Positions 19,551-27,876 of a stretch of DNA of 64,000 bases are shown in pieces. This DNA comes from RPQJ01 sp963732415 (GTDB lineage Bacteria; Pseudomonadota; Gammaproteobacteria; Steroidobacterales; Steroidobacteraceae). Made by a program: the position numbers and the translations under genes. The stretch's first letter is position 1. Each line of letters starts with the position of its first letter. The notes under the pieces were generated by a model, which made no database searches, was not told the origin of the DNA, and worked only from the letters and a program-made list of their open reading frames with translations. Location: the NCBI GenBank assembly GCA_963732415.1, contig CAVSZK010000016.1, positions 62,001-126,000 on the forward strand. The letters run 5' to 3'.

Positions 19551-20915
19551 TCAGTACATGTAGCCCACGCCGAGGTTGAAGCGGTCCACGTAACCCAGCG
19601 CGGCATTCGCCGAATCGTAGAACTGGTAGTCGAGCTTGAACACGACATTCGGGTTCAGGTACAGGCTGGCCCCAAGCGTGCTCACCTTTTCGGTCTCCAG
19701 CGGCTTCGGCGTCAGCCCCTGGCCGATATTCGCGTACTCTGCTCCTGTATTGACCAGTTCGTATCGCGCAAACGGTTCGAACTGCATCGAGCGGATGGAC
19801 CAGCCACGGTAGGCCACCTGCCCGTACCCGCCCCAGAAGCGCTCCGGAACCAGCGTCGGGTTTCCGATATAGGTACGGTTCAGGTTCGCGGTGTCCGTCA
19901 GGTAGCCTTCGGCGTACAGCGCCGTCAACTGCCAGTTACCGGGCTCCCATCGTGCGTAGGCACTCCACAGTGTGGCCTGCGAATCGCTGGCGGGAAAGTT
20001 CTCCTGGTCCTGGCCTGCACCGCCGGTGAACACCGCTGCGCCCAGCGCAAGGCCCGGCACCCCCGTGTATCTCACCGAACCGAATACCGAGAGGTCGTTC
20101 GCCACTGCGAGCGACATTTCCTGGTGAATGCTGCCGAGCGGCGATTCCTGGCCGTCGATGCTGGTCGGATCCCAGTTCGACAGGTTGAATCCGGTCGTCA
20201 CGCCCAGGCCCCAGTTGAGGCCGCTGTCGGTGTTGCCGAGCAACGCCAGGCCGCCTTCGCGCCAGGTCGACGGAATGATCGCGGTCTCGGTGAGCGGCCG
20301 GAACACGCCGAAAAAGGTCGGCGGCTCGTGACGTTCGTTGATGATGCCCATCGGGATCAGGAACAGGCCCGCCTGCAGTTGCATCGAGTCGCCGATTTCA
20401 CGGGAGATGTAGGCTTGCTCGATCGCCGCCTCACCCGAGTCATCCGCCGACGCGATCGCATGCTCCCATTCGGCCTCGACCTCGAGCCGGGTCTTGTCGT
20501 CGAAGCGGTAGCCGAAACCCAGCACGACCCGAGCCAGGTCGGCGATCGCGTCGTCCGGTCCTTCGGAGGGGCGTGTGTAGATCGCTTCGCCGTAGCCAGT
20601 AAACGTCAGCGGCGACGCCTCGTGGGCACGCATCGCCGGCGCATCCGTCCCTGCGGGCGCTACCGGAGCCGGCAACGCGGAAAGCTGCGGCTGCCAGTGC
20701 ATCGGCCCCGGTGAGGGCGCCGGCGTTTGTGTCGGCGGCGTCGCCAGCGCCTGGGCAGCGCGAAGCTGCTCGACTTCTTCGCGCAGCGACCGCACCTCCG
20801 CGACCAGGTCGCGGACCTGGGCCTCCAGCGGGGCCTCGTCTGCATGCGCGGCCGCGCCGCAGGCCAGAGCCAGGGCCACGGTGACGATGAGGGCAGGTGA
20901 TTCGAGTCGCATCAA
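19551..20915 (-). CDS. Outer-membrane porin-like protein with N-terminal coiled coil
   Basis: Predicted outer-membrane beta-barrel of 454 residues. A signal peptide (1-25) is followed by a short coiled coil (about 29-56, EAQVRDLVAEVRSLREEVEQL), a Pro/Thr linker and a long barrel region ending in tyrosine after the strand RFNLGVGYMY. The PTFFGVFRPLTETAIIPSTWREGG segment is like phosphate-selective porin O/P relatives. Substrate unknown. It begins 18 nt after the peroxidase gene and is followed by the FMN-binding gene. Confidence 0.8.
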   Translation of the reverse strand: MMRLESPALIVTVALALACGAAAHADEAPLEAQVRDLVAEVRSLREEVEQLRAAQALATPPTQTPAPSPGPMHWQPQLSALPAPVAPAGTDAPAMRAHEASPLTFTGYGEAIYTRPSEGPDDAIADLARVVLGFGYRFDDKTRLEVEAEWEHAIASADDSGEAAIEQAYISREIGDSMQLQAGLFLIPMGIINERHEPPTFFGVFRPLTETAIIPSTWREGGLALLGNTDSGLNWGLGVTTGFNLSNWDPTSIDGQESPLGSIHQEMSLAVANDLSVFGSVRYTGVPGLALGAAVFTGGAGQDQENFPASDSQATLWSAYARWEPGNWQLTALYAEGYLTDTANLNRTYIGNPTLVPERFWGGYGQVAYRGWSIRSMQFEPFARYELVNTGAEYANIGQGLTPKPLETEKVSTLGASLYLNPNVVFKLDYQFYDSANAALGYVDRFNLGVGYMY

Positions 20916-20933
20916 GTTGCTCCTGTTGCAGCG

Positions 20934-22163
20934 CTAGGGCGTGTAGCCGTCGTCGAGCGTCCGAAGGAACGCGACGACGTCGTCGATCTCGGCAGGGTTC
21001 AGTGCGGGTTGGCCGCCGAGTTGACGGTCGTACGGGGCCTCCGTGGTGTTGACGTTGCGTTGCAGCGCGACAGGCAGGTCGTCGAATTTCTCGACGCCGT
21101 CCGGCCCGGTCGGGTACCACTCCTCCGGGTTGGTATCGCGACGCACGTAGAATGCGATCACGTCCTCCAGCGTCTGGAAACGGCCGTTGTGGAAGTACGG
21201 TGCGGTTCGCGAGACGTTGCGCAGCGATGGCACCTTGAAGGCTCCGCACAGTTCGCGTTGCGTCGCCAGGTCGGTTCGCTGCGGGCCACACAGGCCGAGG
21301 TCCACGTACCTTGGATCGTCGTTGGCCGGGATCGCGTCGTTGCGCGGCACTCCGAGATTGTCGTAGGTGAAATCGGTGAACATCGGCGGCGAGCCGTCGG
21401 CGCCGCGTGTGCTCGGATGGCAAGCTGCGCAGTTGCCCTTCAACGGATTGTTGAACAGCGTGAGGCCACGCAGTTCCTGGTCGCTCAACGCGGCGCGGCC
21501 GGCCAGGAATGCGTCGAACTTGCTGTCGAACGGACGGAAGTCGGGGTCCTCGGACTGGTAGCGCGCCAGCGCGAATGCCATTGCGTCGAAGGCGCGCTCC
21601 GGGTCGTCGAAGACATCGGCACCGAACAACCGCGTGAATTCCGTTACGTACGCAGCCCGCTGCAATTTGTCGGCGACGCTGGCGACCGACGGATTCGCCA
21701 TCTCCCGTGCGTCCAGGAACGGCCTGCGGGCCTGGTCCGCCAGGCTGGCGGCACGACCGTCGCGGAAGAATCCGCCCACCGGCGTGCCGTCCGCCTCGAA
21801 GCGAAAGGCCGGCGTGAGGCTCGCGTAGCGGATCGACGGCGAGTTTCGCAGTCCCGACAGTTCGAGTCCGGCGCCACCGGGCGCCACGGCCTCCGTTGAC
21901 GGCCCCGCGTGGGCGAGCTCAGGCAGGTGGCAGGTCTGGCACGACATGCGCCCGGACGCTGAAAGCGACTCGTCCTCGAAAATCTGTTCCCCAAGCCTGG
22001 CGACGTCGGACATCGCGGCAGCCGGCGGTGTGGGCGAGGTGTTCTGCCCCCCCGAGCCACCACCGCAACCAGCTACGGTCAGCGAGATCAGGAAACCCGC
22101 TGCCGCGCGTGATTTCCCGGTCCAGCGTCCCTCCCGCCCATCGTGCGCAAGTGCCAATCCCAT
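20934..22163 (-). CDS. Di-haem cytochrome c peroxidase / MauG-family lipoprotein
   Basis: Predicted periplasmic di-haem protein of 409 residues. The lipobox LTVAGC places the acylated cysteine at C33. Two haem c sites are present: CQTCH (75-79) and CAACH (about 237-241), with later family blocks KVPSLRNVSRTAPYFHNG. This family includes hydrogen peroxide reductases and MauG-type oxidases; which reaction applies is unclear. It is the first gene of the flavin/haem cluster and lies 40 nt downstream of a Fur-box-like palindrome. Canonical Ccp enzymes are soluble rather than lipid-anchored. Confidence 0.88.
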   Translation of the reverse strand: MGLALAHDGREGRWTGKSRAAAGFLISLTVAGCGGGSGGQNTSPTPPAAAMSDVARLGEQIFEDESLSASGRMSCQTCHLPELAHAGPSTEAVAPGGAGLELSGLRNSPSIRYASLTPAFRFEADGTPVGGFFRDGRAASLADQARRPFLDAREMANPSVASVADKLQRAAYVTEFTRLFGADVFDDPERAFDAMAFALARYQSEDPDFRPFDSKFDAFLAGRAALSDQELRGLTLFNNPLKGNCAACHPSTRGADGSPPMFTDFTYDNLGVPRNDAIPANDDPRYVDLGLCGPQRTDLATQRELCGAFKVPSLRNVSRTAPYFHNGRFQTLEDVIAFYVRRDTNPEEWYPTGPDGVEKFDDLPVALQRNVNTTEAPYDRQLGGQPALNPAEIDDVVAFLRTLDDGYTP

Positions 22164-22203
22164 CTCGATTGATTCTCGACAAGGTCGAAGAGGTCGAGAT
22201 CAT

Positions 22204-22222
22204 AATACGAATCATTCGTATT
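22204..22222. promoter_or_regulatory. Fur-box-like palindrome upstream of the peroxidase gene
   Basis: AATACGAATCATTCGTATT is a perfect 9-1-9 palindrome. Its core fits the 7-1-7 Fur pattern (TGATAATnATTATCA) at the AATnATT centre but has ACG/CGT in the flanks. It lies 41 nt before the peroxidase ATG in an AT-rich patch that stands out from the GC-rich surroundings. Binding by Fur or another dimeric regulator is inference. Confidence 0.6.
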
Positions 22223-22299
22223 TGCATCTAAATGTTTACGGGCCTGCCGTGCACCGCTCTGGCATCGCCACTTGCCGGTATTTCAGGCTGGATTGACCC

Positions 22300-23250
22300 T
22301 CACCCTGGCGGAATTCGGGTCGCGTTGGCCTTGAGCCAGGAGTCGAAGGTCTGCAGGGCGGGGTTCAGCGAATGTGAGAACTCAACGCTGCGTGCCGCGC
22401 AGAATTCGTCGCTGAAATCGTGGTTGAACTGGAACATGTTGCCCAGGTCGTCCGCGCCCGGGAATCCGAAGCTGCGAAACACGGCGGGCGGCACCGGGTC
22501 ATGACGCACCTCCTCGCCCAGCGCCTCCGAAAGCCTTGCCGCCATTTCCGAGCCGGTCAGGTGCTGCCCCGCTATCCCGACCGCCCGGTCGGTGAGTTCC
22601 TGGCCGCGCCTGAAGATGCCGTGGGCGCAACGGCCGATGTCCTCGGCGGCGATGCCCGGTAGTTTCCTGTCGCCCATCGGCAGCACGAAGGAGAGTTTCC
22701 CATCGGCGCCGCGCTTCGGACCCATGCCGAAGTGGATCAGGTTGTCCCAGTAGAACGAGGTGAGCAGGAAGGTCGTTGGCACGCCGGAGTCGCGGAAGGC
22801 CTGGTCGCCCTCGCCCTTGGCGTCGAAGTGAGGGACCTTGTACCGGCCCATCAGCGTCGGCATGCGGTCGTCGTCCAGCGGAATCCAGCGGCGCGAATCC
22901 TCGAGGGTTGACCAGACGACATGCCCGACGCCAGCATCGCGCGCCGCGCCGGCCATGGCATGGGCCTCCGCAATCTCCTTCTCCGGGGAAAAATGCGCCC
23001 AGAAGAACGTGACGCAGTAGGCGCCGTGGGCGCCCTCGAACGCGCGGCGCAGGCTCGCCGCGTCGTCGATGTCCGCGGCGACCACCTCGGCACCCGCCTC
23101 CTCAAGGGCCCGCGCCGCTGCCGAACCCACGTCCCGCGTGATCGCCCGCACCGCGAAAGGGCCGTCGGCATCTGCCAGGATGGAGCGCACGAGCCCTCCG
23201 CCCTGGGCGCCCGTTGCACCGACCACGGCAATGATTTTCCTGGCTGTCAT
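22300..23250 (-). CDS. NmrA-family NAD(P)-binding protein
   Basis: Rossmann-fold protein of the atypical short-chain dehydrogenase group (NmrA/HSCARG), 316 residues. The nucleotide motif GATGAQGGG is at residues 11-19. These proteins often act as redox sensors rather than enzymes; the catalytic YxxxK is not evident. ATG at 23250 follows GAGAGGGAAACACC, a plausible ribosome site; the frame extends to 23310. It is divergent from the MscS gene and followed by a gap holding the Fur-like site. Confidence 0.88.
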   Translation of the reverse strand: MTARKIIAVVGATGAQGGGLVRSILADADGPFAVRAITRDVGSAAARALEEAGAEVVAADIDDAASLRRAFEGAHGAYCVTFFWAHFSPEKEIAEAHAMAGAARDAGVGHVVWSTLEDSRRWIPLDDDRMPTLMGRYKVPHFDAKGEGDQAFRDSGVPTTFLLTSFYWDNLIHFGMGPKRGADGKLSFVLPMGDRKLPGIAAEDIGRCAHGIFRRGQELTDRAVGIAGQHLTGSEMAARLSEALGEEVRHDPVPPAVFRSFGFPGADDLGNMFQFNHDFSDEFCAARSVEFSHSLNPALQTFDSWLKANATRIPPG

Positions 23251-23334
23251 GGTGTTTCCCTCTCTGGTTAGCCCGTTCTCGTTGAGCCCCGCCTCGACTA
23301 GAGTACGCACGTCGATTGTAGTCCGGAGCGGCCC

Positions 23335-24180
23335 TTGAACCAGTCCATCGAAACGCTGACGCGGGCACAGCAGGTGGCCGAAACTTTCGCCGTCGAATTC
23401 GCGCCCAGGCTGCTGGCCGCCGCACTGGTGCTGGTCGTCGGGTGGGTCGCGACCGGCTGGGTGACGAGGTTACTGCAGAAGGGGCTGGCTCGCTTCGAAC
23501 TCGAACCGCCGCTACGGCTGCTGCTCGAACGCATCCTGCGCGCGCTGATGATGGCCCTGGTGCTGATGATCGCCCTGCAGAACCTCGGCGTGGAGTTGCT
23601 GCCGCTGATCGCCGGGCTGGGCATCGCCGGCGCGGGCGTGGCGCTCGCGATGCAGGGCGTGCTGAGCAACCTCGCCGCCGGACTCACGATCATCTTCACC
23701 CGGCCATTCAGGATCGGTGAATATGTCTCGATCGCCGGCGAAGAAGGTGAGGTCAGCTCAATCAACCTGTTCAACACGGTGCTGCGGCACGCCGACGTGT
23801 CGGAGGTCGTGATCCCGAACCGGAAGATCGCCGGAGAGATCCTGCACAACTATGGCTCGATCCGGCAGCTCGGGCTGACGGTGCGCGTGGGCTACGACGC
23901 GGACCTGGACCTGGCGGCCCGCGTCGCCCACGAGGTGCTGGCCGCGAACACGCGTGTGCTGCGCGATCCCGCCCCGCTGGTGCTGGTATCCGCGCTCGCC
24001 GACTCATCGGTCGAGATCGCGGTCAGGCCGTGGGTATCCGTGCCGGATTTCGGGGCCGCGACCGGGGAGCTGAACCTGGCATTGGTGTCGGCGCTGCGCG
24101 CACGCGGTATCGTCATCGCGCTGCCGCAGCAGCAGGTCAGGCTGCTGCCCTCGAACGAGGGCCTGCCGCTCAGCCCCTGA
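23335..24180 (+). CDS. Small-conductance mechanosensitive channel (MscS family)
   Basis: Inner-membrane osmotic safety channel, 281 residues, close to E. coli MscS length. It has about three N-terminal helices; the pore helix LPLIAGLGIAGAGVALAMQGVLSNLAAGLTIIF is followed by the cytoplasmic beta domain (RPFRIGEYVSI, VVIPNRKI). The frame starts with TTG at 23335; no ATG is available before the first helix. Its end overlaps the convergent phosphatase gene by 11 nt. Confidence 0.92.
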   Translation: MNQSIETLTRAQQVAETFAVEFAPRLLAAALVLVVGWVATGWVTRLLQKGLARFELEPPLRLLLERILRALMMALVLMIALQNLGVELLPLIAGLGIAGAGVALAMQGVLSNLAAGLTIIFTRPFRIGEYVSIAGEEGEVSSINLFNTVLRHADVSEVVIPNRKIAGEILHNYGSIRQLGLTVRVGYDADLDLAARVAHEVLAANTRVLRDPAPLVLVSALADSSVEIAVRPWVSVPDFGAATGELNLALVSALRARGIVIALPQQQVRLLPSNEGLPLSP

Positions 24181-24937
24181 GCGCGTCGAGCACGGGCTGG
24201 TGCAGTCGGCCGTTCGTCGCAAGCACCGTCCGGCCGTCGATCCCGAAAGAGCCTCCGTCGAGGTCGGTGAAACGGCCACCGGCCGCCTCGACGATCACCG
24301 CGCACGCACCGACGTCGAGAACGTTCACGTCCGATTCGACGACCGCGTCGATCCTGCCGGACGCGAGCAGGTGATAGTGCAGGAAGTCGCCGTAGCCACG
24401 GATGCGCCCAAGGCGGCCGACCAGCCGTCCGAAGGCAGGCCACTGCGGGCCGGTTGCCAGCGTCTTGAGGTTCCCGGTGGAGAGCGCCGCCGCCTCGATC
24501 TCGGCCACCGTGCTCACGCGGATCGGCACATCGTTCAGCCACGCGCCGACGCCGATTTCCCCGAATGCCAGCTCGCCGTACACGGGTGCCGATGACACGC
24601 CGACGATCAGCCGTCCCTTGTGCATCAGCGCAATCTGCGTCGAGAACATCGGGTATTCGCGCACGAACGCCTTGGTGCCGTCGATGGGATCGACGACCCA
24701 GACATACTCCGCATCGAGCGCGTTCGACCCGGTCTCCTCTCCGTAGAAACCATGCTGCGGAAACTTCGCGTCCAGGATTGCGCGGATGGTTTTCTCGGTC
24801 TCGACGTCTGCCTCCGTGACGGGGGACTTGTCGGCCTTGATGGTGATCGCGAGGTTCGACTGGTAATAGTGCCGAACGACGTCGGCCGCCGCCTGCGCGG
24901 CCTCGAGGGCGGCGGTGAGGTAGATAGAGTGAGCCAT
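24170..24937 (-). CDS. Inositol-monophosphatase-family phosphatase, HisN-like
   Basis: Magnesium-dependent phosphatase of 255 residues. Metal-binding motifs are GEETG (about 70-74), WVVDPIDGTKAF (about 80-91) and DVNVLDVGAC. The closest group by pattern is histidinol-phosphatase (HisN), but inositol-1-phosphatase or CysQ-like activity cannot be excluded. ATG at 24937 gives the usual family length. It is convergent with the MscS gene, overlapping by 11 nt. Confidence 0.85.
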   Translation of the reverse strand: MAHSIYLTAALEAAQAAADVVRHYYQSNLAITIKADKSPVTEADVETEKTIRAILDAKFPQHGFYGEETGSNALDAEYVWVVDPIDGTKAFVREYPMFSTQIALMHKGRLIVGVSSAPVYGELAFGEIGVGAWLNDVPIRVSTVAEIEAAALSTGNLKTLATGPQWPAFGRLVGRLGRIRGYGDFLHYHLLASGRIDAVVESDVNVLDVGACAVIVEAAGGRFTDLDGGSFGIDGRTVLATNGRLHQPVLDALRG

Positions 24938-25040
24938 CGTTCAGCCCTGGAGTTGGAAGGATCGGCGTCGGACCTGTAAGCGCGGCAGATTATCCCCGTT
25001 TTGAACCCGACGCGTCCCGGCTGGCTCGGGATCTCCGCAC

Positions 25041-25069
25041 TTGACCCTGCGATGTTCGCTCCTTATGGT
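25041..25069 (+). promoter_or_regulatory. Promoter for the cobalamin riboswitch / btuB transcript
   Basis: TTGACC (25041-25046) and TATGGT (25064-25069) are spaced by 17 nt and lie immediately before the riboswitch, so the predicted start is near 25076. Confidence 0.6.
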
Positions 25070-25275
25070 GCCACCACCTGTAGGTGATCCCGCGCTTAAT
25101 GGCGCGGGAGTACGGGAAGCCGGTCAGATTCCGGCGCTGCCCCCGCAACGGTAGTCGAGTCGAGCTCGCATCGGCCGGATTTTCCGGCACCCACTGCGCG
25201 ACGCGCGGGAAGGGGATGCAGGCGGGACCCTCGAGGTCCACTCGAAAGCCCGGAGACCGGCCTGCCGGACGAGTC
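25070..25275 (+). promoter_or_regulatory. Cobalamin riboswitch
   Basis: An adenosylcobalamin-type riboswitch leader upstream of btuB. Visible core elements are GGGAAGCCGGT (25114-25124), CCGGCGCTGCCCCCGCAACGG (about 25131-25151) and the B12 box AGCCCGGAGACCGGCC (25247-25262). These match the class consensus in order and spacing. It should repress btuB and the downstream adenosyltransferase gene when cobalamin is plentiful. The boundaries are approximate. The rest of the gap between 24938 and btuB holds only this leader and its promoter. Confidence 0.92.
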
Positions 25276-25384
25276 CAGCTTCGCGGAGGGCGAATGGCCG
25301 GGATTGCGCCGTTCGCGCCCCCGACCACCACCCCACCACGCCGCTGGCCTGCAACTGTCCCTGCGGGCGTGCATGGGGGTTCGG

Positions 25385-27316
25385 ATGACGCGTCGATTTT
25401 TCTATTCGCTGTGCATTCCAGCGACGCTGGGGTTCAGCGCGCTGGCTGCTGCGTCTGCTGCCGAAGCCGGCACCGCCGGCGAAGAGCTGGCCACCGAGGA
25501 ATTCATCGTTACGGCGACGCGGATGCCGTTGCCGGAGAGCGAAGTTCTCGCGTCGGCGATCCTGATCGACCGTGACGCAATTGAACTGAGTGGCGCGAGC
25601 GACCCCGGTGACATCCTTAGATTTCACGCGGGCCTCGATCTCGGGCGCAACGGCGGTCCGGGACAGAACACCGCGGTTTTCATCCGCGGGGCCAACAGCA
25701 ACCAGACCCTGGTGATGGTCGACGGAGTGCGCATCAACCCCGGGACGATCGGGCTGGCCGCGCTGCAGAGCATCAATCCGTCGTCGATCGAGCGCATCGA
25801 GGTGATCAAGGGACCGCGCTCTGCACTCTGGGGCACGGACGCAATCGGCGGCGTGATCAACGTGATCACGCGCCGCGAGGCGAGCGACCGGTGGACGGCC
25901 GAAGCCGGTTACGGCGCCTATGACACCGAACAGGCCAGCCTCAACGGGGGCATGTCGCTTGGGTCCGCGCAACTCGGCCTCGGCGTGGCCTGGATCGACA
26001 GCCAGGGCTTCCCCACGCGCAGTGACGACGACGTCGATCGAGGTTTTCACAACCTGAGCGGCACTGCGACACTGCGCGGCGACGTGGGCCCGGCCGACGT
26101 GGCATTGAGCTACTGGCGCGCTGCCGGCACGACCGACTACTCGGACTATTTCCTCGCGCCCGTCGACCAGGATTTTGCCAGCTCGACCATCGCGCTCAGG
26201 GTCGGCGTTCCGCTGCGCGACACGCTGTCTGCAAGTTTCAAAGCGAGTCAATTCGACGACAGCATCGACCAGAACCAGTCGAATGACTACCTGCGCACGC
26301 GTCGAGACACCATCGACGCGCAACTCGACTGGCGCGCTGCTTCACACACCGTCAGCACTGGCGCAATGGTGACGCAGGAACGGGCGAGCAGCCGCTCGTA
26401 CGGGGACCAGTTCAAGTCGGACACCAATACGGTGAACCTCTACCTGCAGGACCAGGTGGCGGTCGGTCCCCACCGCGCACTGGCAGCGGTCGGCTACACG
26501 GACCACGAAACCGCCGGCGATGCCTGGACCTGGAACCTCGAGTACGGCTACATGATCGCCGATGCCACGCTGCTGTACGGACTCGGCGGCACCGGGTACC
26601 GCGTGCCAGACGCGACCGACCGATACGGTTACGGCGGCAATCCGGACCTCGTCCCCGAGAGATCATTCAACCTCGAAGCGGGCGTGCGCCACCGATTCAG
26701 CGGCGCGCACGCGGTGTCGCTGGCATGGTTCCGCAACGAGATCGACGACCTGATCGTGTGGGCCGCTGACCCCAACGACCCATACGCCGGGCAACTCGAG
26801 AACGTGGACCAGGCACGCATCGACGGCATCGAGGCAGCATGGGAGTATGCCGCGGGACCATTCCGGGCACGGGTCGAGGCGATACACCAGGATCCCCGCA
26901 ACCTGACCACCGGCGAGCGCCTGCTGCGCCGCGCCGAGAACAGCCTGACCATCAACGCCTCGCGGAGCTTCGGCCCGGTGGACCTCGGCGTGGACCTGCT
27001 CGCGACCGGTGAACGCAAGGATTTCGGCTACCCGGACCCTGTGACGCTCTCGAGCTACGTGCTGCTGAACCTGACGGCGCGCTGGCATGCGACCCGTGCG
27101 CTGACGGTGTCGGCACGGCTCGAGAATGCGCTGAACGAACAGTACGAACTCGCGGACAACTACAACACGCCGGATCGCGGCCTGTACGTGACCGTCGGCT
27201 ACTCGATGGGTGCTGCTGACCAGTTGGTGCGGGTCGCGGACCAGCGGAGCGGGGACAGTGCCGGGTCGGGCAGCGCATACTCGGCATCGAACAGAAATAC
27301 GCGGACGGGACTCTGA
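25385..27316 (+). CDS. btuB: TonB-dependent vitamin B12 receptor
   Basis: Outer-membrane receptor that imports cobalamin with TonB energy. The 643-residue product has a signal peptide (1-26), TonB box EEFIVTATR (38-46), a plug domain (VFIRGANSNQTLVMVDGVRINPG, SIERIEVIKGPRSALWG) and a C-terminal barrel ending VTVGYSM with a short extension. ATG at 25385 is chosen: a GGGGG tract lies 8 nt upstream and the signal peptide follows. Control by the cobalamin riboswitch fixes the substrate better than sequence similarity alone. The stop overlaps the adenosyltransferase ATG (TGATG). Confidence 0.93.
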   Translation: MTRRFFYSLCIPATLGFSALAAASAAEAGTAGEELATEEFIVTATRMPLPESEVLASAILIDRDAIELSGASDPGDILRFHAGLDLGRNGGPGQNTAVFIRGANSNQTLVMVDGVRINPGTIGLAALQSINPSSIERIEVIKGPRSALWGTDAIGGVINVITRREASDRWTAEAGYGAYDTEQASLNGGMSLGSAQLGLGVAWIDSQGFPTRSDDDVDRGFHNLSGTATLRGDVGPADVALSYWRAAGTTDYSDYFLAPVDQDFASSTIALRVGVPLRDTLSASFKASQFDDSIDQNQSNDYLRTRRDTIDAQLDWRAASHTVSTGAMVTQERASSRSYGDQFKSDTNTVNLYLQDQVAVGPHRALAAVGYTDHETAGDAWTWNLEYGYMIADATLLYGLGGTGYRVPDATDRYGYGGNPDLVPERSFNLEAGVRHRFSGAHAVSLAWFRNEIDDLIVWAADPNDPYAGQLENVDQARIDGIEAAWEYAAGPFRARVEAIHQDPRNLTTGERLLRRAENSLTINASRSFGPVDLGVDLLATGERKDFGYPDPVTLSSYVLLNLTARWHATRALTVSARLENALNEQYELADNYNTPDRGLYVTVGYSMGAADQLVRVADQRSGDSAGSGSAYSASNRNTRTGL

Positions 27317-27876
27317 TGGGACACCGGCTGAGCAGGATCTATACGCGTACCGGCGACGACGGCAGCACCGGGCTTGGAGATGGCCTGCGCGTGCCGAAGG
27401 AACACCCGCGCGTCGAGGCGTACGGCACGGTGGACGAAGCGAACAGCGCGGTCGGCATGGTGCTGGCCGTGGCCGGGTTGCCCGCGGACGTCGTCGACTG
27501 CCTGACCGCCGTACAGCACGAGATGTTTGAACTCGGCGGCGAACTCTGCATGCCGGGCCATCGCGCGATCACCGACGCCGACGTCGAGCGGCTCGAGCAG
27601 ACGCTGGACCGGTTCAACGAGGCACTACCGCCGCTAAAGGAATTCATCCTTCCGGGCGGAGGTCCCGCGGCAGCCGCGTGCCACCTGGCGAGGACCGTGG
27701 CACGGCGTGCGGAGCGCCGGGTCTGGGCGCTGTCGCGGGTCGAACCGGTCGCGTCCGAAGTTGCCCGCTACCTGAACCGCCTGTCCGACCTTTTGTTCGT
27801 GATCGCGCGCGTGCTTGCGAGGCACGAGTCCGGCAGCGAGGTGCTCTGGAACAAGCGCCAGCGACCCCAGGGCTAG
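27316..27876 (+). CDS. Cob(I)alamin adenosyltransferase, PduO type
   Basis: Transfers the adenosyl group of ATP to cob(I)alamin. The 186-residue product has the ATP motif YTRTGDDGSTGLGDG near the N-terminus, RVEAYGTVDEANSAVG, and the C-terminal YLNRLSDLLFVIARVL with RRAERRVWAL before it, all family hallmarks. It is translationally coupled to btuB and shares its riboswitch. It converges with btuF, with 4 nt of overlap at the ends. Confidence 0.94.
   Translation: MGHRLSRIYTRTGDDGSTGLGDGLRVPKEHPRVEAYGTVDEANSAVGMVLAVAGLPADVVDCLTAVQHEMFELGGELCMPGHRAITDADVERLEQTLDRFNEALPPLKEFILPGGGPAAAACHLARTVARRAERRVWALSRVEPVASEVARYLNRLSDLLFVIARVLARHESGSEVLWNKRQRPQG

Noticed and set aside
25124..26323. 399-codon open frame on the minus strand
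   Set aside because: It is antisense to the cobalamin riboswitch and btuB and has no domain signal.
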